Assembly: GCF_013870515.1 (NCBI RefSeq)
Contig: NZ_JACBXA010000023.1
Span: 1-45,097 of the forward strand
Origin: Streptomyces albidus (ex Kaewkla and Franco 2022)
Lineage (GTDB): Bacteria; Actinomycetota; Actinomycetes; Streptomycetales; Streptomycetaceae
Length of the DNA: 45,097 nt
Direction of reading: 5' to 3'
In this document: in pieces, positions 33,080 through 43,932 of the stretch
Layout of the letters: the number at the start of each line of letters is the position of its first letter
Position numbering within the stretch: the stretch's first letter is position 1
Notes under the pieces: generated by a model
Databases searched by the model: none
Seen by the model: only the letters and a program-made list of their open reading frames with translations
What the model was told of the DNA's origin: nothing
Program-made: the position numbers and the translations under genes

Positions 33080-33613
33080 ATGGCACTCGATGACCTGAAG
33101 GCGGCCCTCCCCGCATACGCGAAGGACCTCAAGCTCAACCTCGGCTCCGTCATAGGCAATTCGCAGCTGCCGAAGCAGCAGTTGTGGGGGACGGTGCTGG
33201 CCTGCGCGATCGCTTCGCGGTCCGGCATCGCCCTGCGCGCGCTGGAGCCCGAGGCGAAGGAGAACCTGAGCCCCGAGGCGTACGAGGCGGCCAAGTCCGC
33301 CGCCGCCGTGATGGCGATGAACAACGTCTTCTACCGCACCAGGCATCTGCTGTCGGACCCGGAGTACGGCAATCTGCGTGCAGGTCTGCGGATGAACGTC
33401 CTCGGCAACCCCGGTGTGGACAAGGCCGACTTCGAGCTGTGGTCCTTCGCCGTCTCCGCGCTCAACGCCTGCGGCCAGTGCCTCGACTCGCACGAGCAGG
33501 TGCTGCGCAAGGCGGGTGTGGACCGCGAGACCGTCCAGGAGGCGTTCAAGATCGCGGCCGTCGTCCAGGCGGTCGGTACGACCCTGGAGGCAGAGGCGCA
33601 GCTCGCGGACTGA
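33080..33613 (+). CDS. ahpD: Alkylhydroperoxidase AhpD
   Basis: 177 residues, the exact family size. The redox centre is [15 protein letters not shown] with C131 and C134, plus H138 and the upstream Glu as the proton relay. The N-terminal [20 protein letters not shown] is typical. AhpD reduces AhpC through lipoylated SucB in mycobacteria. It forms an operon with ahpC, starting 6 bp after its stop, and ends at a hairpin. Confidence 0.96.
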   Translation: MALDDLKAALPAYAKDLKLNLGSVIGNSQLPKQQLWGTVLACAIASRSGIALRALEPEAKENLSPEAYEAAKSAAAVMAMNNVFYRTRHLLSDPEYGNLRAGLRMNVLGNPGVDKADFELWSFAVSALNACGQCLDSHEQVLRKAGVDRETVQEAFKIAAVVQAVGTTLEAEAQLAD

Positions 33614-33628
33614 CCTCCTGCTGTTCAC

Positions 33629-33658
33629 GAGGGGCCCGGTGAGCCTTCCGGGCCCCTC
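33629..33658 (+). terminator. Terminator after ahpCD
   Basis: A perfect 11-bp stem GAGGGGCCCGG/CCGGGCCCCTC with an 8-nt loop lies 15 bp after the ahpD stop. Confidence 0.75.
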
Positions 33659-33777
33659 ATCGCGTTCTCACGACGGGCCCGCCTGCCCGCGTCGACCGAA
33701 GTACCGAAAGCTGTCGCGGCTGTCGTCCGAAAGTCTCGCGCCGTGCACTCGGTCTGCCGCCGACGGGTGCCCCGCAG

Positions 33778-33783
33778 TACATT
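33778..33783 (+). promoter_or_regulatory. -10 box of a probable leaderless transcript (histidine kinase)
   Basis: TACATT fits TANNNT and is followed by 6 nt and the GTG at 33790, without a Shine-Dalgarno site. Confidence 0.5.
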
Positions 33784-33789
33784 CCGGAC

Positions 33790-35094
33790 GTGCGCCGTAC
33801 CGCGGGCGACTGGTTCGCCGACCTCAGCCTCTTCCTGTTCGCGGCATGCTTCGCCGTGCTGACCGCCGACGCGGTGCTGCTGGGCAAGCATCCGTCGCCC
33901 GGCGTGCTGCTCGCGGACCAGGCCGTCGGGGCGCTTGCCTGCGCCGCGCTGTTCCTGCGCCGGCGCTGGCCCGTGCAACTGGCCGTCTTGCTGCTGGTGG
34001 CGGGGACATACTCGCACTTCGTGACCGGTGCGACCGTCGTCGCCGTCTTCACGGTCGCCGCCGGGCGCACGCTGCGGACGACGGGGTGGGTCGCCGCGCT
34101 GGCGTTCGCCCCGGTGCCGCTCTTCCTGGCCCGCGGGCCCGAGTTGGAGGACCCGGCGACCGTCTCGGGCATCACCTACTTCGTGCTCCTCACCGGGTCG
34201 ATCGGCTGGGGGCTGTACGTACGGTCGCGGCGTCAGCTCGTCGCCTCACTGCGGGAGCGGGCGGACGGGGCGCATGCGGAGGCCAGGCGCCAGGCCAGGG
34301 AGGACATCGCGCGTGAGATGCACGACGTGCTCGCACACAGGCTCTCGCTGCTGAGCGTCCACGCGGGGGCGCTGGAGTTCAATCCGGGAGCGCCGGAGGA
34401 GGAGATCCAGCGGACCGCCGGTGTGATCAGGGACTGCGCGCACGAAGCGCTCGAGGACCTGAGGGAGATCATCGGCGTTCTCCGCGCGTCGTCCGCCGAA
34501 GGGTCCCGTCCACAGCCTGTGCTGGGGGATCTGACGCCGCTGACTGAGGAGTCCCGTGCGGCGGGTACGGACGTCGTTCTCGACGTGCGGATCGCCGGCG
34601 TCGAGGAGAACGGCGAGGACGGCGGGAGCGCCAAGATCCGCGAGTCCAGCGGGAGTCACGACAGCGGCGGGGCCCGCGAAGACGACGGGGGAGGCGCAGC
34701 CACCGCCGAGGCACCCGCATTCGTCGGCCGCACGGCCTACCGCATCGTCCAGGAGGGCCTGACGAACGCGCGTAAGCATGCACCCGGTACTCAGGTCACC
34801 GTGGAGGTGTCCGGCGGCCCGGGGCAGGGGCTGACCGTACGCGTGAGCAACCCGGTCCCGTCCGAAGTGGAGCCCGCGGCAAGGGAGTTCGCCCTCGATC
34901 CCGGCAGTTCGGGATCAGGGGTCCCCGGTGCCGGACAAGGCCTCATCGGGCTTGCCGAGCGTGCGAGACTCATCGGCGGCCGGCTCGAACACGGCCGGTC
35001 CGGCGCGGAGTTCCGGCTGCTGGCCTGGCTGCCGTGGGCGGCGCGCCCCCGCTTGCCGGAGGCAGCCGCACCGGCCGCCGGCCCCGGTGTGTGA
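33790..35094 (+). CDS. Two-component sensor histidine kinase, NarL-partner type
   Basis: 434 residues. About five membrane segments fall between residues 10 and 145, with little outside the membrane, so the signal is probably membrane- or envelope-borne. The phospho-acceptor is H178 in REDIAREMHDVLAHRLSLLS, the HisKA_3 type. The ATP-binding part contains AYRIVQEGLTNARKHAPGTQ (N box) and GSGVPGAGQGLIGLAERARL (G box). An insertion of about 40 residues rich in Gly, Ser and Asp lies before the N box. The response regulator follows after 49 bp. The gene appears leaderless. Confidence 0.93.
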   Translation: MRRTAGDWFADLSLFLFAACFAVLTADAVLLGKHPSPGVLLADQAVGALACAALFLRRRWPVQLAVLLLVAGTYSHFVTGATVVAVFTVAAGRTLRTTGWVAALAFAPVPLFLARGPELEDPATVSGITYFVLLTGSIGWGLYVRSRRQLVASLRERADGAHAEARRQAREDIAREMHDVLAHRLSLLSVHAGALEFNPGAPEEEIQRTAGVIRDCAHEALEDLREIIGVLRASSAEGSRPQPVLGDLTPLTEESRAAGTDVVLDVRIAGVEENGEDGGSAKIRESSGSHDSGGAREDDGGGAATAEAPAFVGRTAYRIVQEGLTNARKHAPGTQVTVEVSGGPGQGLTVRVSNPVPSEVEPAAREFALDPGSSGSGVPGAGQGLIGLAERARLIGGRLEHGRSGAEFRLLAWLPWAARPRLPEAAAPAAGPGV

Positions 35095-35143
35095 GCGGGG
35101 GCGGCCCGCACAGCCCGACGCGACATGATTCCGAGGCCCCTTG

Positions 35144-35833
35144 GTGAACGCGCCAACCCCGATCCGAGTACTGCTCGTCGATGACGACCCCCTCGTACGT
35201 TCCGGGCTCCGGCTGATGTTCGGAGGCGCACCCGATGTGGAGGTGGTCGCCGAAGCGGCGGACGGCAGCGAGGTGCCGCCGCTCATCGACGAGCACTCGC
35301 CGCAGGTCGTTCTGATGGACATCCGCATGCCGGTGGTCGACGGGCTGGAGGCCACCGAGGCGTTGCGCAGGCGCGAACAGCCCCCCGAGGTCATCGCGTT
35401 GACCACATTCCACACGGACGCGCACGTGCTGCGAGCGCTGCGCGCCGGCGCCGCCGGCTTCGTGCTGAAGGACACAGCACCCGAAGAGATCGTGGACGCG
35501 GTGCGGAAGGTGGCGGCGGGTGAGCCGGTGCTCTCCCCGGAGGTGACACGGCAGTTGATCGACCGGGTCTCGGAGGGTACGGGCCGGGACTCGCGGGCGA
35601 TCTGGGCACGTGAGCAGCTCGAAGCGCTGGGCGAGCGCGAGCGGGAGGTGGCCGTGGCGGTCGGCAGGGGCAGGTCCAACGCCGAGATCGCCGCCGAGCT
35701 GTACATGAGCCTGCCCACCGTCAAGACCCACGTCTCGCGCATCCTGACCAAGCTGGCTCTCAACAACCGCGTGCAGATCGCCCTGTTGGCCAACGACGCC
35801 GGTACGGACGGGACAGCGGACCAGTCCGGCTGA
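35144..35833 (+). CDS. NarL/FixJ-family response regulator
   Basis: 229 residues from GTG 35144. The receiver domain starts IRVLLVDDDPLVRSGLRLMF and has the phosphorylated D59 in VVLMDIRMPVVDGL, with Thr in ALTTFHTDAH and Lys in GFVLKDTAPEE. The C-terminal LuxR-type helix-turn-helix (about residues 160-222) contains GEREREVAVAVGRGRSNAEI and LYMSLPTVKTHVSRILTKL. It works with the kinase just upstream. The regulon is unknown. The gene ends at a strong bidirectional hairpin. Confidence 0.95.
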   Translation: MNAPTPIRVLLVDDDPLVRSGLRLMFGGAPDVEVVAEAADGSEVPPLIDEHSPQVVLMDIRMPVVDGLEATEALRRREQPPEVIALTTFHTDAHVLRALRAGAAGFVLKDTAPEEIVDAVRKVAAGEPVLSPEVTRQLIDRVSEGTGRDSRAIWAREQLEALGEREREVAVAVGRGRSNAEIAAELYMSLPTVKTHVSRILTKLALNNRVQIALLANDAGTDGTADQSG

Positions 35834-35890
35834 AGCTCGCGGGCACACCAGGCCCGCGACAGGTGCCGGGGAAGGTCCCGGGAAACGGAA

Positions 35891-35928
35891 GGCCGGGGTG
35901 TTCCCCTTCGAAGGGGAACACCCCGGCC
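35891..35928. terminator. Strong bidirectional terminator
   Basis: A perfect 38-bp palindrome with a 16-bp stem (35891-35906 with 35913-35928) and the loop TTCGAA. It lies between the convergent response regulator and SpoIIE genes and should stop both. Confidence 0.9.
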
Positions 35929-35956
35929 GACGTTCGTCCGGCTACGCGGAATCCGT

Positions 35957-38314
35957 TCAGGACACCGGCAGTTCGAACCACACCACCTTGCCCGTCGACA
36001 GCCGCGTGGCGCCCCAGCGCCGCGCCAGCCGGTTGACGAGGTACAGGCCCCGGCCGCCTTCGTCCGTGGCCCGTGCCTGCCGCAGACGCGGCAGCTGCGG
36101 CACGTCGTCGCCCACCTCGCAGCGCAGCGTGTCCGTGCGCAACAGCCGCAGGGTGATGGGACGTTCGGCGTACCGGACGGCGTTGGTGACGACCTCGCTC
36201 ACCAGCAGCTCGACCGAGTCCGACAGCTCCTCCAGACCCCAGCGGGCAAGCGCGCGCCGCGCGAGCCTGCGGGCCTGCCCGGCCGTCTGGGCCCGCGGGT
36301 CCAGGAACCAGTACGCGACATCGCTCGGGGCGATCCCGTCGAACCTGGCGGCGAGAAGCGCGATGTCGTCGTCGCGGTCGCCCGGGCCCAGGATGTCCAG
36401 CACCTCGTCGCACAGGGGCTCCAGAGGCGCCGAGGAGCCCGGCCTGGTCAGCCGCGCGGTCGCGGTCAGCTTCTCCCGCAGATGCTCGATGCCGGTCCAC
36501 ACGTCCCGCTGGCGCGACTCGACCAGCCCGTCGGTGTAGAGGAGCAGCGTCGCGCCGGCGGGCGCGTCCAGCTCCACCGCCTCGAAGTCCACGCCGCCGA
36601 CGCCGATCGGAGCACCGGCTGGTATCCGCAGCACCTCCGCCCGGCCGTCGCGATGCAGCAGCACGGGTGGCGGATGTCCCGCGTTGGCGATGACGATGCG
36701 GTGGGCGACCGGGTCGTAGACCGCGTACAGGCAGGTCGCCATGCGGTCGCTGCCCAGGCGCTGAGCCTGCTCGTCGAGGTGGTGCAGCACTTCCTGCGGA
36801 GGCAGGTCGAGTCCGGCGAGCGTCTGTGCAGTGGTGCGCAGCTGTCCCATGATCGCCGCCGACGTCATGGAGTGGCCCATCACGTCGCCCACGACGAGGG
36901 CGACCCTGCTGCCCGGCAGCGGGATCGCGTCGTACCAGTCGCCGCCGACGCGGGCGGTCTCGGCCGCGGGGAGGTAGCGGCTGGCGAGGTGGCAGCCGGT
37001 CGGCTGCGGCAGCTCGTCGGGCAGCATGGTGCGCTGCAACTCGTCGGCGATGTACGCCTCACGCCCGTAGAGCACGGCCTTGTCCACGCCGAGCGCGGTG
37101 TGCGTGGCGAGCTGGGCGGCGATCAGCAGATCGTCGGGTTCGAAGGCGGCGCGTTCGGGCCTGCGGAGGAAGACGGCGGCCCCGATGACCCTTCGGCGGC
37201 CACGCAGCGGAGCGAGTATCACCCGGTGCCCGGAGGGGACGTCGGGGTCGGTGCCCAGCAGCTCCGGGAGGGCGTCGCGTGCGGCGGGCGCGTCGGCGAA
37301 GACGGGGCGTACGCCGCGCAGAACCTCCGCCAGCGGTCCTCCGGAGAGCACCTCGACGTATTCGGCGGCGCCCGCCGTGCCGTCGGAGATCGCCGAGAGC
37401 GACACCCCCGACGTGCTCGCAGGCACGGCGCCGAGGGCGTCGCCGTCCTGCCCGTGCTCGCTCGCCGCCGACGCGGCGGCCACCATGGCGCTCGGGTCGT
37501 CGGGGATGCGGTCGCTGCGGCGAAGCCGAAGCACGACCGGGCCCGTCGGCCGCTCGTCACCCACGGGCAGCGGGTCGCGCAGGTAGACGAGGATCGCGTC
37601 GGAGTAGGCCGGCACGCTGGCCCGGCACAGGCCGAGCACCGTCTCGTCGAGGTCCATGCCGCGTGCGATACGGCGGGTGGCCGCACCGACGAAGCGCAGC
37701 CGGTCACCGCCGCGCCGCTCGCGTTCGGCGGCGTCGCCGTCGACGGCGGACACCTCGCGTACGGCCGTGGGGTCCGACGGTGGGTCCGAGGCGGAGGCCG
37801 ACGAGGAAGGTGGCATTTCGGCGGCCGTCATGTCGCCGGTGGTCGGATGTGACACGGCACCGCTCTCCGCGGTCGAGGGCTGCTGTGAGGGGGCCTGGGC
37901 CGCCTTCTGGGGGGCTGACTTGGGGCCGTGCGAGGGCTCGGGGACGGCTCGCCCCGCGCCGCCGCGCGCGCCGGCGCCCGAACCGCGTGCGGACTCGGAG
38001 CGCTCCTGTCCGGACGCGTGCCCGGACTCGGGCTGCGGACGTGAGCCGGGGCGCACCTGCTCCACCCCGTCACCGTGGGACGCCTGTGAGGCGCGAGGTT
38101 TCCCGGTCTCCCCGAACTCGCCGGGGGGTCCGGACAATTCGGGCAGCCGGTCGTTCTCGCTCCCCGTGCCTCCGGAATGCGCGGGCGTGCCGGACGGCAT
38201 GCCGGAGGGCCCCGTCGCGGGTCCACTGCTCGGGGGTGTCCCCACGGGCGGTGGCGGCGGCACGGCTGTGCTGGTCGCAGGCTGTTGGTGCTCCGTCACG
38301 CGTTCGGTTTCCAT
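35957..38314 (-). CDS. GAF-SpoIIE phosphatase-HATPase multidomain protein
   Basis: 785 residues. Residues 1-190 are disordered, rich in Pro, Ser, Gly and Glu. Residues 200-405 form a GAF-like sensor (EVLRGVRPVFADAPAARDAL, then GRRRVIGAAVFLRRPE). The SpoIIE PP2C domain runs from about 425 (DELQRTMLPDELPQ) to 645, with metal aspartates in RVGGDWYDAIPLPGS, VVGDVMGHS, LLYTDGLVE and GDRDDDIALLA. Residues 660-785 form an anti-sigma-type HATPase with LVSEVVTNAVRYAERPITLR and TDEGGRGLYLVNRLARRWGA. A phosphatase and an RsbW-like kinase in one chain give both arms of a partner switch on STAS proteins. Alternative start GTG at 38299. Confidence 0.93.
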   Translation of the reverse strand: METERVTEHQQPATSTAVPPPPPVGTPPSSGPATGPSGMPSGTPAHSGGTGSENDRLPELSGPPGEFGETGKPRASQASHGDGVEQVRPGSRPQPESGHASGQERSESARGSGAGARGGAGRAVPEPSHGPKSAPQKAAQAPSQQPSTAESGAVSHPTTGDMTAAEMPPSSSASASDPPSDPTAVREVSAVDGDAAERERRGGDRLRFVGAATRRIARGMDLDETVLGLCRASVPAYSDAILVYLRDPLPVGDERPTGPVVLRLRRSDRIPDDPSAMVAAASAASEHGQDGDALGAVPASTSGVSLSAISDGTAGAAEYVEVLSGGPLAEVLRGVRPVFADAPAARDALPELLGTDPDVPSGHRVILAPLRGRRRVIGAAVFLRRPERAAFEPDDLLIAAQLATHTALGVDKAVLYGREAYIADELQRTMLPDELPQPTGCHLASRYLPAAETARVGGDWYDAIPLPGSRVALVVGDVMGHSMTSAAIMGQLRTTAQTLAGLDLPPQEVLHHLDEQAQRLGSDRMATCLYAVYDPVAHRIVIANAGHPPPVLLHRDGRAEVLRIPAGAPIGVGGVDFEAVELDAPAGATLLLYTDGLVESRQRDVWTGIEHLREKLTATARLTRPGSSAPLEPLCDEVLDILGPGDRDDDIALLAARFDGIAPSDVAYWFLDPRAQTAGQARRLARRALARWGLEELSDSVELLVSEVVTNAVRYAERPITLRLLRTDTLRCEVGDDVPQLPRLRQARATDEGGRGLYLVNRLARRWGATRLSTGKVVWFELPVS

Positions 38315-38362
38315 CCATCCGGGGCTGCGCGTCTTGCGCGCGTAGCGCTCACTGCTCCGCTG

Positions 38363-39073
38363 CTACGGGCGTCGTCGGCACTGCAGGAAAAGCTGGATCT
38401 CGGGTGGCACATCCGTACTTGCCGGTGCGTAGGCATAAGCATCCTCCCCGGCGATCTCGAAACCCCCGTCGTGTACGACCCGGCGCAAGTCGTCCCGTAG
38501 ATAGCCGGATACCCGGATCGTGTTCCCCAAGAACGGCAAAGTGAAGTCATCCACATCCGCTTCCACCATCGACAGGGCCATCGGAGCACCCTCTCGCAAC
38601 TGTTGGTGCAGCATGCGCAGCGCGTACGGAATTTCGACCCTCGGCAGCATCAGCAACGAGAAAAACACGGCAGCGCCGTCAAAAGGCCCCAGACCGTGCT
38701 TCTCCACATCGGAGATGTCCATACGGCGGAAATCGCCTTCCGGAACATTCTCGCGCGCCAGCTTCACCATGCCGGGCGAGAGGTCCACTCCGACGACCCG
38801 GTGCCCCGCCTCGGTCAGTTGACGTGCGGTGGGCAGCCCCGTGCCGCAGCCGAGGTCGAGGACGCGGGAACCGGCGGGCAGTTGCTCGGCGAGCCAGGCA
38901 CCGCAGGAGATCTGGCCTTCCTTGTGCGGGAAGGCCTCGTCGTAACGGTCCCCGATGGCGTCGAAAGCCTCGGCCTGTCCGATTCGGTCGATTCCGTTCC
39001 AGTCGAAGTCTTTGTAGACCCCCCCGGCCTGCGGTTCCGAGGAACCCCCGCCGTTTCTGTCATTGCTGCTCAC
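38363..39073 (-). CDS. Class I SAM-dependent methyltransferase
   Basis: 236 residues; GTG at 39073 with GGAG upstream at 8 nt. Motif I is SRVLDLGCGTGLPTARQL at about residues 68-85, then VVGVDLSPGMVKLARENVPE (acidic loop) and FDGAAVFFSLLMLPRVEIPY (motif IV). The C-terminal half has LREGAPMALSMVEADVDDFT, and the protein ends IQLFLQCRRRP. The whole fold is present and intact. The substrate is unknown. It lies 48 bp from the SpoIIE start on the same strand and could be its operon leader. Confidence 0.9.
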   Translation of the reverse strand: MSSNDRNGGGSSEPQAGGVYKDFDWNGIDRIGQAEAFDAIGDRYDEAFPHKEGQISCGAWLAEQLPAGSRVLDLGCGTGLPTARQLTEAGHRVVGVDLSPGMVKLARENVPEGDFRRMDISDVEKHGLGPFDGAAVFFSLLMLPRVEIPYALRMLHQQLREGAPMALSMVEADVDDFTLPFLGNTIRVSGYLRDDLRRVVHDGGFEIAGEDAYAYAPASTDVPPEIQLFLQCRRRP

Positions 39074-39311
39074 GGTCGATCTCCTCTCTCTGGCCACATG
39101 CCAAATCCCCGAGGGGGGAGGGGAGTTGTTGCAGCAGTGCGCCTACGGAGGTTGATCCTACGTTTGCAGTATGGGGGCGCAGCAAGAGGGAACGGGAGGT
39201 CGAACCGGGCGCGTGTCGCGGGACAGATGCGGCACATACCGGCAAGTGCGGAACAAGACGGTCTCGGCGGGGCCCCCGGACCCGCTCTCCCGGGTGTCGA
39301 ATCGAGTGCGG

Positions 39312-39334
39312 GAGGGGGCCTGGAGGCCCCTCCG
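39312..39334 (-). terminator. Candidate terminator after the DUF402 gene
   Basis: A near-perfect stem (39312-39322 with 39325-39334, GGAGGGGGCCT against AGGCCCCTCC) with a two-base loop lies 50 bp past the DUF402 stop, on the minus strand. The rest of 39074-39383 has no gene. Confidence 0.5.
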
Positions 39335-39383
39335 GCCGGGTCCGCGACCGCATTCCGGACGGGCGGACGCCGGCGGGTCCGCT

Positions 39384-40259
39384 TCACGGACGTCCCTCAC
39401 CGCTTCCGGTGCCCGATCCCGCCCGTGCGACGGACGCGTGCTCGTCGGCACCCTCGGTCGCGGTGAAGCCGTTCGTTCCCGCCGCGCGGCCCGGCGCAGG
39501 CCAGCCGTCCCAGTCCCGCGGAAGCTGCGGAAGCTGCCAGTGCGGGTCGGGGCGCCAGTTCTCCCAGCCGTCGCTGAACGGCGGTGCCCAGGCACGGATC
39601 TCCTCGACGACGGCCCGTCCGGCGGCCCGTACGCGGGCTGCCAGCTCGCCGTCCACGAGCCCCGCGTGCTGCGCCGCGGCGAACTCGTCCTCGTCCCGCC
39701 ACTCCCAACTGCGGTCCGGATAGACGGCGATGTCGAGGAAGTGGTCCTCGGAGTCGATGCCTCCGGCCCAGCGGCGCCGCGGCTCCTCCAGGTTCACGTA
39801 CCAGTTCTTGAACTGCCAGTCCCGTTCCCAGAACAGCCACACGGACCAGGGCTCGCCGGGCCGGGCGAGCTTCAGTACGCCCGTGCCGAACCAGCGCGAG
39901 AGCACGGTCCTGCGCGGCTTGGTGTAGCGGGTCTCCAGCGGCTCGTGGTGCACGGGCGTGCCGTCGGCCATCTCCGGCTTCACGCAGATCGTGCCCGGCG
40001 CCACCCAGGCGGCGAGCAGGTCGGGGGTGTCGCGGACGACGGTGACGGGACGGCAGATGTGGGGGTGCCCTTCACCGTTGGCCCGGTAGCGCCACAGGAT
40101 CCGGGTGCCGGGCGCCCAGCGGTCGTCCTCGCCGCCGTCTCCGCCGCGCTCGCCGGTCGCTCCGCGCGTGGCTGCGTACCCGTCGTACCCGTCGTCCAGG
40201 CCGTTTCCGTCGCCACGCGTGCCGGCTTCTCCCGTCGTTCCTGCCGTCTCCGCTGTCAT
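39384..40259 (-). CDS. DUF402 domain-containing protein
   Basis: 291 residues. Residues 1-45 are Gly- and Asp-rich and disordered. The DUF402 barrel is at about 130-225: KLARPGEPWSVWLFWERDWQ, FKNWYVNLEEPRRRW, then DIAVYPDRSWEWRDEDEF, with the conserved Asp, Glu and Tyr residues that bind a divalent metal in the family. Relatives are nucleotide phosphatases (NTPase/NDPase) with a role in stress; one in Streptomyces is a known FomD-like enzyme. The gene seems leaderless, with TAAGAT placed 6 nt before the ATG. It is a single gene. Confidence 0.88.
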   Translation of the reverse strand: MTAETAGTTGEAGTRGDGNGLDDGYDGYAATRGATGERGGDGGEDDRWAPGTRILWRYRANGEGHPHICRPVTVVRDTPDLLAAWVAPGTICVKPEMADGTPVHHEPLETRYTKPRRTVLSRWFGTGVLKLARPGEPWSVWLFWERDWQFKNWYVNLEEPRRRWAGGIDSEDHFLDIAVYPDRSWEWRDEDEFAAAQHAGLVDGELAARVRAAGRAVVEEIRAWAPPFSDGWENWRPDPHWQLPQLPRDWDGWPAPGRAAGTNGFTATEGADEHASVARAGSGTGSGEGRP

Positions 40260-40265
40260 GCGCAG

Positions 40266-40271
40266 ATCTTA
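40266..40271 (-). promoter_or_regulatory. -10 box of a probable leaderless transcript (DUF402)
   Basis: TAAGAT on the minus strand is followed by exactly 6 nt and the ATG at 40259. No Shine-Dalgarno site lies between. Confidence 0.5.
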
Positions 40272-40416
40272 GGTGCGACGACCCACCACCGCCGTGAGCT
40301 GCGCCCCAACGGGGTCGTGCGCGCAGCGTGAACCTCACCACCGTGGACCGGCGGTGCCCCGTCAGGGCCTCTCCCGCGTTCCGCCGGCCGCCCGTCGGCT
40401 CCGGTCCGGATTCATC

Positions 40417-41859
40417 TCAGGGATGTGTCATACGGAGGACATCGAGGGCCTCGTCGAGCTGTTCGAGGGTCAGGTCGCCGCGGTCCACGTGTCCGGCCTC
40501 CAGCACCGCCTCACGGATCGTCATCCTCTGGGCGAGGGCGGCCTTGGCGACGGCCGCCGCGTTCTCGTACCCGATGTATTTGTTCAGGGGGGTGACCACG
40601 GAGGGAGAGGACGCAGCGTATTCGCGCGCCCGCTCCACATCGGCCACGATGCCGTCGACCGTGCGGTCGGCCAGCAGCCTGGAGACGTTGGAGAGCAGCC
40701 GCACGGACTCCAGCAGGTTCTTGCCCATCACCGGGAGCATCACGTTCAGCTCGAAGTTGCCGGCCGCTCCCGCCGCCGCGATCGTCGCGTCGTTGCCCGT
40801 GACCTGCGCGGCGACCATCAGAGTGGCCTCCGGGATCACCGGGTTGACCTTGCCGGGCATGATCGAGGAGCCGGGCTGCAGGTCGGGCAGGGAGATCTCC
40901 GCGAGGCCGGTGCGGGGGCCGGAGGCCATCCAGCGCAGATCGTTGGTGATCTTGGTGAGGCTCACGCCGATCGTACGGAGCTGGCCCGAGGTCTCCACCA
41001 GGGCGTCCCGCGCGCCCTGCGCCTCGAAGTGGTCGCGGGCCTCCGTCAGCCGAAGCCCGCTGGAAGCCGCGACGCGGTCGATGACGGCGGCGGAGAAGCC
41101 GGGAGGGGTATTGATGCCCGTGCCCACCGCCGTACCGCCCAGCGGGAGTTCGGCGAGGCGGGGGAGCGTGGAGCCGAGCCGTTCGACGCCGTGACGGATC
41201 TGGGCCGCGTAGCCCGCGAACTCCTGCCCGAGAGTGACCGGCGTCGCGTCCATCAGGTGCGTCCGCCCGGACTTGACGACGTCGGCGAACTCCTCCGCCT
41301 TGCGGGTCAGCGACGCCGCCAGGTGCTCCAGCGCGGGGATCAGGTCGCGGGTGACCGCCGCCGTCGCCGCGATGTGGATGGAGGACGGAAACACGTCGTT
41401 CGAGGACTGGCTCGCGTTGACGTGGTCGTTCGGATGCACGGGCGCACCCAGCCGCTCGGTGGCGAGAGTGGCGACGACCTCGTTCATGTTCATGTTGGAG
41501 GACGTACCGGAGCCCGTCTGGAAGACGTCCACCGGGAACTCCTCGTCCCAGCGCCCCGATACGACCTCTTCAGCCGCCGCGCGCACGGCCTCGGCCAACT
41601 GCGGCTCCAGCACTCCGAGTTCGGCGTTCACCTGGGCGGCCGCAGCCTTGATGCGGGCCAGGGCCTCGATGTGGGCGCGCTCCAGGCGCTGCCCGCTGAT
41701 GGGGAAGTTGCCCACCGCCCGCTGGGTCTGCGCACCCCACTTGGCGTGCGCGGGCACCTGGACCTCGCCCATCGAGTCGTGCTCGGTCCGGTACTGCGTG
41801 CTGCCTGTGCTGTCCGTGGTGCTGTTGTCGCTGGCGTCGCCGCCGGTGCTGCCGGTCAT
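40417..41859 (-). CDS. fumC: Class II fumarate hydratase FumC
   Basis: 480 residues; ATG at 41859 after GGAGGTGGAGG. The family signature [20 protein letters not shown] is intact, with the other active-site elements [31 protein letters not shown] and [19 protein letters not shown]. It interconverts fumarate and malate in the TCA cycle without an iron-sulfur cluster, hence is stable to oxygen. The N-terminal 20 residues ([15 protein letters not shown]) are a polar extension not present in most homologues. It lies downstream of a class I fumarase gene on the same strand, 189 bp away, with a repeat between. Confidence 0.95.
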   Translation of the reverse strand: MTGSTGGDASDNSTTDSTGSTQYRTEHDSMGEVQVPAHAKWGAQTQRAVGNFPISGQRLERAHIEALARIKAAAAQVNAELGVLEPQLAEAVRAAAEEVVSGRWDEEFPVDVFQTGSGTSSNMNMNEVVATLATERLGAPVHPNDHVNASQSSNDVFPSSIHIAATAAVTRDLIPALEHLAASLTRKAEEFADVVKSGRTHLMDATPVTLGQEFAGYAAQIRHGVERLGSTLPRLAELPLGGTAVGTGINTPPGFSAAVIDRVAASSGLRLTEARDHFEAQGARDALVETSGQLRTIGVSLTKITNDLRWMASGPRTGLAEISLPDLQPGSSIMPGKVNPVIPEATLMVAAQVTGNDATIAAAGAAGNFELNVMLPVMGKNLLESVRLLSNVSRLLADRTVDGIVADVERAREYAASSPSVVTPLNKYIGYENAAAVAKAALAQRMTIREAVLEAGHVDRGDLTLEQLDEALDVLRMTHP

Positions 41860-41986
41860 GAACCTCCACCTCCGTACGGGGAAGCGTCCACGGTCCGCGA
41901 GGACATTCCCACCCCGGCGAGTACCCAGCAACGCGCAGCGCACCACGGGTGTACCGCTGCGCGTCCGGTGAGGCGGTGGCGGCGCT

Positions 41987-42048
41987 AGGGCGTGTCCGCA
42001 ACGCCCCCCCCGCCTTGCAGGCGGACGACGCTACTTCGCCGACACCCC

Positions 42049-42051
<3 letters not shown>
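41987..42051. repeat. Palindromic intergenic repeat, copy R4
   Basis: Read on the minus strand it begins TAGGGGGTGTCGGCGAAGTA and ends GCGTTGCGGACACGCCCT, with an inner CCGCCT-GCA-AGGCGG hairpin. It matches R1 at 7802-7866. Its first three bases are the TAG stop of the class I fumarase gene. It may act as a terminator between the two fumarase genes. Confidence 0.8.
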
Positions 42052-43749
<1,698 letters not shown>

Positions 43750-43900
43750 CGGTGGGGTCTTCCTCTCGTACGGCTCATACGGCACTCGGCGGTGCGCGCG
43801 CGTCAAACAGCGTAGAGCGCCGAGGCGGTGGTGTGGAGGTGAGGTCGAACTCACCGGATCGGCCCGGTTGATGCCGAGTTGATGCCCACCGCGGTCTAGT

Positions 43901-43914
43901 CGCGATCTATCGCG
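43901..43914. promoter_or_regulatory. Palindrome overlapping the DUF1707 gene promoter
   Basis: CGCGATCTATCGCG is a perfect palindrome (CGCGAT-CT-ATCGCG) lying just before the -10 box of the DUF1707 gene and able to act as an operator. It also lies about 150 bp from the class I fumarase start, divergently. Confidence 0.5.
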
Positions 43915-43920
43915 TTTGGG

Positions 43921-43926
43921 TAGGCT
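43921..43926 (+). promoter_or_regulatory. -10 box of a probable leaderless transcript (DUF1707)
   Basis: TAGGCT is followed by 6 nt and the GTG at 43933, with no Shine-Dalgarno site. Confidence 0.55.
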
Positions 43927-43932
43927 GCCTCC

